Assembly (NCBI GenBank): GCA_947630315.1
Contig: CANRHA010000123.1
Coordinates: forward strand, 1-5,547
Length of the DNA: 5,547 nucleotides
Origin: an uncultured Clostridia bacterium
GTDB taxonomy: Bacteria; Bacillota; Clostridia; Oscillospirales; Ruminococcaceae
Direction: 5' to 3'
Position 1 is the first letter of the stretch. Every line of letters starts with the position of its first letter. The position numbers and the translations under genes were made by a program. A model generated the notes under the pieces. That model saw nothing but the letters and a program-made list of their open reading frames with translations, did no database searches and was not told where the DNA came from. Below are positions 1 to 4,496 of this stretch, piece by piece.

Positions 1-757
1 AAATCCCCGATGGGATAAGCTCGGTTGCGCCCATGTAGCCTATTTCGACCGTCTGGAACTGCGCGCCCGTGGCCATGAGTTTTATAGTGTCGCCGACTCT
101 GAGGGTGCCCTCCTTTACGCGAACGTAGATGATAACGCCCTTGTACGAATCGTAAACGCTGTCGAATATAAGGCATTTCAGCGGGGATTCGGGGTCGCCT
201 TTCGGCGGCGGGAAGTCGGTTATTACGCGCTCGAGGACCTCGTGAATGTTTATTCCCTGTTTTGCGGAAATTCTCGGGGCGTCGACCGCCGGCAGCCCGA
301 TGACGTTTTCGATTTCCGAGATGACGTTTTCGGGGTTTGCACTCGGAAGGTCGATTTTATTGATCACCGGCATGACCTCAAGGTCGTGTTCTATAGCCAG
401 ATACGTGTTGGCGAGGGTCTGGGCCTCTATTCCCTGGGAGGCGTCGACGATCAGAATAGCGCCCTCGCAGGCGGCAAGCGATCTTGAAACCTCATAGTTG
501 AAGTCCACATGCCCGGGGGTATCGATAAGATTAAAGATATAATCCTCGCCGTTGTCGGCGTGATATTTAAGACGAACCGCTCGCGCTTTGATGGTTATTC
601 CGCGCTCGCGTTCTATGTCCATATTGTCGAGGAGCTGTTCCTCCATGTCGCGCTTTGCAACGGTTTCGGTCAGCTCTAAGATCCTGTCGGCGAGGGTGGA
701 CTTGCCGTGGTCGATATGAGCGATAATGCAGAAGTTGCGTATATTTTTCTGATCCAT
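1..757 (-). CDS. lepA: Elongation factor 4 (LepA), N-terminal part; 3' end beyond the window
   Basis: LepA/EF4 is a ribosome-associated translational GTPase linked to back-translocation and to initiation or 30S assembly. Reading leftward from ATG at 757-755, 252 codons stay open to the window edge, out of about 600 usual for the family. The G-domain motifs are all visible: G1 AHIDHGKST (residues 13-21), G2 RGIT (52-55), G3 DTPGH (79-83), G4 NKID (133-136) and G5 SAK (164-166). The stretch EVSRSLAACEGAILIVDASQ (89-108) is characteristic of LepA rather than EF-G or EF-Tu. The EF-Tu-like beta-barrel domain II begins near residue 190, and its first part is present. The start fits the family N-terminus (MDQKNIRNFCIIAHIDHGKS) and has a GGAG ribosome site 6-7 nt upstream. 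The gene is divergent from the zinc-ribbon gene. No damage is seen in the visible part. Confidence 0.97.
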   Translation of the reverse strand, partial: MDQKNIRNFCIIAHIDHGKSTLADRILELTETVAKRDMEEQLLDNMDIERERGITIKARAVRLKYHADNGEDYIFNLIDTPGHVDFNYEVSRSLAACEGAILIVDASQGIEAQTLANTYLAIEHDLEVMPVINKIDLPSANPENVISEIENVIGLPAVDAPRISAKQGINIHEVLERVITDFPPPKGDPESPLKCLIFDSVYDSYKGVIIYVRVKEGTLRVGDTIKLMATGAQFQTVEIGYMGATELIPSGI

Positions 758-797
758 TTCAATCTCCGGTTCAAAGAATTTATCGTATATAAAATGA

Positions 798-826
798 ATT
801 ATACCACACTTTTCCGAAAATGTAAA
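798..826 (-). promoter_or_regulatory. Sigma-A-type promoter of lepA
   Basis: On the minus strand there is a TTTACA -35 box (826-821), a 17-nt spacer and a perfect TATAAT -10 box (803-798). The predicted transcription start is near 791, giving a leader of roughly 34 nt before the lepA ATG. The spacer contains the TTTTCNGAAAA palindrome that is also found in the opposing promoter at 977-1005. The box match is seen directly; activity is inferred. Confidence 0.8.
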
Positions 827-851
827 GAGCCGCAACAGTCAGAGGGCAGAA

Positions 852-872
852 ATCAGATATCAGATATCAGAT
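852..872. repeat. Perfect tandem heptamer (ATCAGAT) x3
   Basis: Three uninterrupted copies of ATCAGAT lie between the two divergent promoters, outside both. Nothing else recognisable was found between the promoters (827-976): there is no credible gene, tRNA or terminator, only a short G-rich patch (886-909) and A/T-rich sequence. The array could be a small slippage-prone repeat or a piece of a dispersed intergenic repeat family. Its function is unknown. Confidence 0.75.
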
Positions 873-976
873 GTAAAAAACATACTCGGCGGGGCAGGGG
901 AGAGGTGGGAACAGCCTTTATTTAAGCCTTCAACTTTGAAAACCTGATGAAAATGACATGAAATAACAAAAATATG

Positions 977-1005
977 TTTGCATTTTCGGAAAAACGTGTT
1001 ATACT
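977..1005 (+). promoter_or_regulatory. Promoter of the zinc-ribbon membrane protein gene
   Basis: There is a TTGCAT -35 box (978-983) with a 16-nt spacer, or TTTGCA (977-982) with 17 nt. The -10 box is TATACT (1000-1005). The predicted start is near 1012, which gives a leader of about 39 nt. The spacer carries CATTTTCGGAAAA (981-993), an exact inverted match to 810-822 in the lepA promoter. Confidence 0.65.
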
Positions 1006-1050
1006 TATGAAGATAAGTCATTTGCATATGATAATTATTGGAGGTTTACT

Positions 1051-2004
1051 ATGCCGAAATATATTGGTCAGCCCTGCACGTCCTGCCGAAGCGTTTTCAA
1101 AGAGGGCGATGATATCGTAGTCTGCCCGGTATGCGGTTCCCCGTATCACCGCGACTGCTACGCCAACGAGGGCAAATGCGTAAATACGATTTTACATGAG
1201 GCCGGGCGCGATTGGGAGCCCGAGGCCGACACCGCCTTTTCCGCGGGCAGCTCGGCCGAGGCCGAAAAGGTCTGCCCAAACTGCGGAACAAAAAATCCTG
1301 CGGGCAACTTATTCTGTCTCAACTGCGGATCGTCTCTTTCTCAGAGCGAGCGCGCCGAGGAGAAGACGGATAACCCCGGAGGCCCGTTCAGAAACGCACA
1401 GAACGGTTCGCCGTACGGCCTGCCGCCATTTGTGAACGTTTCGACTGTCGCCGCCGATTCCGACGTAGACGGCAACACGGTAGGGGATTATTCAAAATAC
1501 GTCGGCTCGAAGTTCTTCTACTATATCCCGAAGTTCATGCGCTTTGCGAAGACAAAATCAAAGCTCAGCCTTAACTTTTCGGCGTTCTTCTTCCCGTACC
1601 TGTGGTTTGCATACAGAAAAATGCCGGCTTACGCCATCGTGCTTTGGCTCGTAAATACCGTAGCCGCCATTCCAGCTATCGCCATGTACTCCTCCGAGAT
1701 GTTAGGCATTGCGATCCCGTTTCTTGAGACTACCGGTTTCATCGTCCTCTATAATATACTGTATATTTTGGATCGCGTGCTGAGAATCTTGTGCGCCGCG
1801 TTCGGAAACTATCTGTACTATAAAAAGGCCAAGGCGGATATCTGCCGCATAAAGGAGAACTTCACCGAGGAGACTTCTCGCAGCAACGAGATCGCAGCGG
1901 CCGGAGGGGTGTCGATGGCCGGCATATGGATCTTTGTGGGGCTTACGTTCGCCGTTTCGATGGTAATTTCCGCGGTGCTTGCCCCTATAGCCGCGCCGAT
2001 GTAA
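1051..2004 (+). CDS. RING-like zinc-finger / zinc-ribbon membrane protein with DUF2628-like region
   Basis: This 317-residue protein has three parts. Residues 9-43 form a prokaryotic RING-finger-like site (C9, C12, C25, C28, H33, C36, with C43 nearby). Residues 75-92 form a zinc ribbon (CPNCG...CLNCG). A polar, low-complexity linker runs to about 150. The C-terminal half starts with a FSAFFFPYLWFAYRKM motif (176-191), resembling the DUF2628 signature, followed by about three or four hydrophobic segments (roughly 193-213, 221-250 and 295-315). I infer an integral membrane protein with a cytoplasmic zinc-binding head. The start is supported by GGAGG at 1040-1044, 6 nt before the ATG, and by the promoter just upstream. 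The gene looks monocistronic because a terminator follows its stop by 8 nt. The function of this architecture is unknown. The RING-like fold does not imply ubiquitin ligase activity in bacteria. Confidence 0.85.
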   Translation: MPKYIGQPCTSCRSVFKEGDDIVVCPVCGSPYHRDCYANEGKCVNTILHEAGRDWEPEADTAFSAGSSAEAEKVCPNCGTKNPAGNLFCLNCGSSLSQSERAEEKTDNPGGPFRNAQNGSPYGLPPFVNVSTVAADSDVDGNTVGDYSKYVGSKFFYYIPKFMRFAKTKSKLSLNFSAFFFPYLWFAYRKMPAYAIVLWLVNTVAAIPAIAMYSSEMLGIAIPFLETTGFIVLYNILYILDRVLRILCAAFGNYLYYKKAKADICRIKENFTEETSRSNEIAAAGGVSMAGIWIFVGLTFAVSMVISAVLAPIAAPM

Positions 2005-2012
2005 AAAATAAA

Positions 2013-2052
2013 AAAATCCGCTCGGAAGCTCTTGACATTTCGGGCGGATTTT
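2013..2052 (+). terminator. Intrinsic terminator of the zinc-ribbon gene, overlapping the rpsF promoter
   Basis: The left arm AAAATCCGCTCG (2013-2024) pairs with CGGGCGGATTTT (2041-2052) over 12 positions, one being a G-U pair. The loop is 16 nt and the stem ends in a short run of T's (2049-2052), followed by GTT. It begins 8 nt after the stop codon of the upstream gene. The loop is larger than in typical terminators and the T tract is short, so efficiency is uncertain. Confidence 0.65.
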
Positions 2053-2060
2053 GTTATACT
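2032..2060 (+). promoter_or_regulatory. Promoter of the rpsF-ssb-rpsR operon
   Basis: There is a perfect TTGACA -35 box (2032-2037), a 17-nt spacer and a TATACT -10 box (2055-2060). This is the strongest promoter in the window, as expected for a ribosomal-protein operon. The predicted start is near 2067, giving a leader of about 51 nt. The -35 box lies inside the loop of the upstream terminator, and the spacer contains the terminator's 3' arm. Confidence 0.88.
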
Positions 2061-2070
2061 TCTAATGTTA

Positions 2071-2110
2071 TCCTTGTCCGTGACAAACGCGGACTGAATC
2101 CAAAAGGAGG
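2071..2110 (+). promoter_or_regulatory. Structured rpsF leader, candidate bS6:bS18 autoregulatory element including the ribosome site
   Basis: The sequence shows a 7-bp hairpin, GTCCGTG (2076-2082) with CGCGGAC (2088-2094), around a 5-nt ACAAA loop. A flanking helix pairs TCCTT (2071-2075) with AAGGA (2104-2108), which is the core of the AAGGAGG Shine-Dalgarno sequence. The two helices are continuous on the 5' side and separated by a 9-nt bulge on the 3' side (2095-2103). It is established that the bS6:bS18 complex binds a hairpin motif in rpsF leaders of many bacteria. That this leader is such a site is inferred from position and from its ability to hide the ribosome site; I could not align it to the known consensus. 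Confidence 0.5.
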
Positions 2111-2117
2111 TGCAACT

Positions 2118-2411
2118 ATGGCAAAGATCAAGGGAAGCTACGAATCTATGGTAGTATTTTCCGTCAAGGACGGTGACGAGGCTGTTGCAGCCTTGGTTCA
2201 GAAGTTCAAGGATCTTATTGAAGCTAACGCCGAGCTGACTAACGTTGACGATTGGGGCAAGAGAAAGCTTGCTTACGACATCAACTACGAGTCTGAGGGT
2301 TACTATGTCATCTACAATTTTGACTCAAAGCCCGATTTCCCGGCCGAGCTCAACCGTATTCTGAACATTACCGACGGCGTTCTTCGTTCCATCGTTATTT
2401 CAAAGGAATAA
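2118..2411 (+). CDS. rpsF: Small ribosomal subunit protein bS6
   Basis: bS6 binds the central domain of 16S rRNA as a heterodimer with bS18, encoded two genes downstream. The 97-residue product has normal length. It shows the opening YESMVVFSV strand (8-16) and the typical DDWGKRKLAYDI segment (near 43-54), followed by YYVIYNF and the C-terminal strand LRSIVI. The ATG at 2118 is chosen because AGGAGG (2105-2110) stands 7 nt before it and because the family starts here. A longer in-frame reading from 1926 would run back through the promoter, the terminator and the preceding gene and is not credible. The gene is first in the operon; the gap to ssb is 27 nt. There is no acidic C-terminal extension of the enterobacterial type. 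Confidence 0.97.
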   Translation: MAKIKGSYESMVVFSVKDGDEAVAALVQKFKDLIEANAELTNVDDWGKRKLAYDINYESEGYYVIYNFDSKPDFPAELNRILNITDGVLRSIVISKE

Positions 2412-2438
2412 GACGCTTAAGACGAAGGGGGAATTTCA

Positions 2439-2924
2439 ATGCTTAACAGAGTTATCCTTATGGGCAGAATAACCCAGGATCTCGAACTTAAAACCACACA
2501 GTCTGGAGTAAGCGTTCTGTCGTTTACCGTCGCCATCGACCGCAACTATGCGAGGCCGGGCGAGGAGCGTCAGACCGATTTCATCGATTGCGTAGCATGG
2601 CGCCAGAACGCCGAGTTCATCAGCAAATACTTCTACAAGGGCAGAATGATCGCCGTTGAAGGCACCCTTCAGAAGAGATCTTACGATGACAGAAGCGGAA
2701 ACAAGCGCTGGGTCACGGAGGTAGTTGTCGATAACGCCTCGTTTACCGGCGAGCCGCGCCAGCAGAATGGTGAAAGCAGCTATCAGAGCCGCGAGCAAAG
2801 AAGCGATTCCCCGCGTCAGGAACAGCCCAAGGCAGCCTATCATGAGCCGGACAACAAGCCCATTTCGATAGGCGGTCTCGACGATTTTGAAGAAATTCTA
2901 AGTGACGACGGCGTACCGTTCTGA
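2439..2924 (+). CDS. ssb: Single-stranded DNA-binding protein SSB
   Basis: SSB coats single-stranded DNA during replication, repair and recombination and recruits partner proteins through its C-terminal tip. The 161-residue protein has the N-terminal OB fold (about 1-105) with MLNRVILMGRI, the DNA-stacking residues W54 and F60 in DCVAWRQNAEF, and the VEGTLQKRSY strand. A Gln/Ser/Pro-rich flexible linker follows (about 106-145). The acidic tip reads DDGVPF, a variant of the classic DDDIPF with one acidic residue replaced by Gly but the terminal Pro-Phe kept. An AGGGGGA-like ribosome site (from 2426) precedes the ATG by about 7 nt. The position between rpsF and rpsR is the conserved bacterial order and supports the main cellular ssb rather than a plasmid or phage copy. 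Confidence 0.97.
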   Translation: MLNRVILMGRITQDLELKTTQSGVSVLSFTVAIDRNYARPGEERQTDFIDCVAWRQNAEFISKYFYKGRMIAVEGTLQKRSYDDRSGNKRWVTEVVVDNASFTGEPRQQNGESSYQSREQRSDSPRQEQPKAAYHEPDNKPISIGGLDDFEEILSDDGVPF

Positions 2925-2944
2925 ACTGTGAAAGGAGAATTACC

Positions 2945-3184
2945 ATGGAGAAAACCAACGACAGACCTGTCAGGAAATCCCGCAAGAAGGTTTGTATGTT
3001 CTGCGTCGACAGAGCCGAAACAATTGATTATAAAGATACCGCCAAGCTCCGCAAGTGCATGACCGAGCGCGCGAAGATCCTTCCCCGCCGCGTGACCGGC
3101 ACATGCGCCTACCATCAGCGCGAGCTGACCAAGGCAATCAAGAGAGCCAGATTCTGCGCCCTCCTGCCCTACTCCGCTGACTGA
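2945..3184 (+). CDS. rpsR: Small ribosomal subunit protein bS18
   Basis: bS18 pairs with bS6 on the 30S platform. The 79-residue product carries the family core: IDYKD (27-31), KILPRRVTGTC (44-54), HQR (57-59), AIKRARF (64-70) and the ending ALLPY (72-76). It has a basic N-terminus. Cysteines at 17, 20, 38 and 54 could form a complete four-Cys zinc site, so this may be a zinc-binding (C+) form; C38 stands where many relatives have Phe or Tyr. The ribosome site AAAGGAG (2931-2937) lies 7 nt before the ATG, and the gap from ssb is 20 nt. It is the last gene of the operon in this genome, followed by a hairpin and then foreign DNA on the opposite strand. Confidence 0.97.
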   Translation: MEKTNDRPVRKSRKKVCMFCVDRAETIDYKDTAKLRKCMTERAKILPRRVTGTCAYHQRELTKAIKRARFCALLPYSAD

Positions 3185-3217
3185 TTTTTATAAAAGGAAG
3201 TCGAAACTAATTTTTCT

Positions 3218-3247
3218 GAAACGGCATGATTTCGGTCATGCCGTTTC
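3218..3247 (+). terminator. Hairpin between rpsR and the convergent recombinase, probable rpsR operon terminator
   Basis: GAAACGGCATGA (3218-3229) and TCATGCCGTTTC (3236-3247) form a perfect 12-bp stem with a 6-nt loop. It is followed on the plus strand by a pyrimidine-rich, interrupted T stretch (TCTTTGCTTTTCC). On the minus strand the stem is followed by A-rich sequence, so it should work mainly for rpsR transcripts. The right arm encodes the last codons and the stop of the convergent recombinase remnant. The broken T tract makes its strength uncertain. Confidence 0.6.
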
Positions 3248-4475
3248 TCTTTGCTTTTCCGCTTGCAAAAGCTCGTTTATAGGTATAAAACCTATGAGAT
3301 CATACTGAATCCTAATTTTCTGTTTCCTCTTTCCGCTCGACTTGTCGGGATTCTCAACGTAAATTGCCTTGACAAGTTCACGCAGGGCATAAGGCGTAAG
3401 TTCTGTAAGCCCCTCATATTTCCGAGCCCTCTTAATGAACAGTTCCAGATTTTCAGTCTGCCGCTCTTGCTCTGCAATTTTGGTTTGCAGCTCGGAAATA
3501 TCCTTGCGAAGTTGCGCCTGTTCGTCCTCATATTGCTCACTCATCATCGCAAACCGCTCATCGCTTAGCTTTGCCGACACGTTGTCCTCGTAAATCTTGA
3601 TGAATAGTCGGTCAAGCTCTGCCAATCGCTTTTCCTTTTGCGCGAGTTTTCGCTTGGCAGACTTAACGATTTCGGCACTTTTAAGCGACATTTTCTCGGT
3701 CATAACCTGTCGAAAATAATTTTCATGAGCCGTAACATACGAAATCACAACTTGTAAATTATTTAGCACAAGCTGCTCCAAAACGACCGCTCGGATAAAG
3801 CGGGCAGTGCAATTCCCTGTATTGCTGCGATAGCTGCCGCAGACAAAATGGTCCTGCCGTTTTTCAAAGTCCTTGGTAGTGCAGTACCTCATCTTCGCTC
3901 CGCAATCCTCGCAATATACCAGACCCGAGAACATACTGCTTTTGCCTGTCCTTGTCCTACGGTGACGTTGTTTGCGGATTTCCTGCACTTTCTCAAACAC
4001 TTCTGGACTTATAATCTCGGGATGGGCATTCTCAAAAACTGCCCAATTTTCCTCGGGGTTGTCGCGCTGTTTTTTGTCCCAGGTTGAATTGGTATAGGTC
4101 TTGAAATTGACAGTGCAGCCTGTATATTCACGCCGCTCGAGAATATGCACAACCGTGTTCGCGTTCCAGTGATATGGATCAGAATCGAAATGGCGAGTAG
4201 TCAATCCGTGTGCATTTTTGTATGCCGACGGGTTGGGGACTTTCGCAGTAGTCAGTGCCTTTGCAATCTGCATCGGACTGCGACCCTCCATGCACATTTG
4301 GAAAATCTGCTTAACGACTTCCGCAGATTCCTCGTCAACCTCCCACGCTCCGCTGTCGCCTTTTTTTGTAACCGTAGGGAACGTTCGTGGTCAAAGACAC
4401 TCCGCGAGTTCCTTTCGCCTTTTGCACTGCACGTATTTTACGACTGGTGTCCTTGGCAAGCCATTCGTTAGTCAC
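3236..4475 (-). pseudogene. Large serine recombinase remnant: catalytic domain missing, frameshifted
   Basis: Recognisable homology begins at NEWLAKDTSRKIRAV (from 4469), the long helix that normally follows the resolvase-type catalytic domain. It runs to VPYGYKK and then meets an A7 run (minus strand; T7 at 4361-4367). Removing one A restores the expected path into GDSGAWEVDEESAEVVKQIF. The rest is an open frame; its first ATG is at 4297, without a ribosome site, giving 353 codons. This part holds the DNA-binding recombinase domain, a complete zinc ribbon (CEDC near 3895-3906, then CGSYRSNTGNC), a long coiled coil and the usual C-terminal strand region ending at 3236. The N-terminal domain of about 145 residues with the active-site serine is absent; its place is taken by the stop of the neighbouring recombinase 28 nt away. 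It cannot catalyse strand exchange. The surviving frame might still make a DNA-binding fragment, but nothing shows that it is translated. Confidence 0.85.
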
Positions 4476-4496
4476 TCTTTCCTAAAGAATGACTGC

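Noticed and set aside
852..872. CRISPR-like repeat array
   Set aside because: The units are only 7 bp and contiguous, with no spacers.
707..925. Plus-strand 72-residue frame over the lepA start and intergenic repeat
   Set aside because: It runs antisense through the lepA start, promoter and heptamer repeat with no ribosome site or homology.
1926..2117. In-frame upstream extension of rpsF (161-residue reading)
   Set aside because: It would overlap the previous gene, the terminator and the rpsF promoter. The family start and a perfect ribosome site are at 2118.
2436..2843. Minus-strand open frame opposite ssb
   Set aside because: It has no ribosome site or family resemblance and lies wholly over a certain ssb gene; it is a reading-frame shadow.
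4361..4367. Programmed ribosomal frameshifting in the recombinase remnant
   Set aside because: The frame change needed is +1, whereas A-rich slippery sites usually give -1. The gene also lacks its catalytic domain, so plain decay is simpler.
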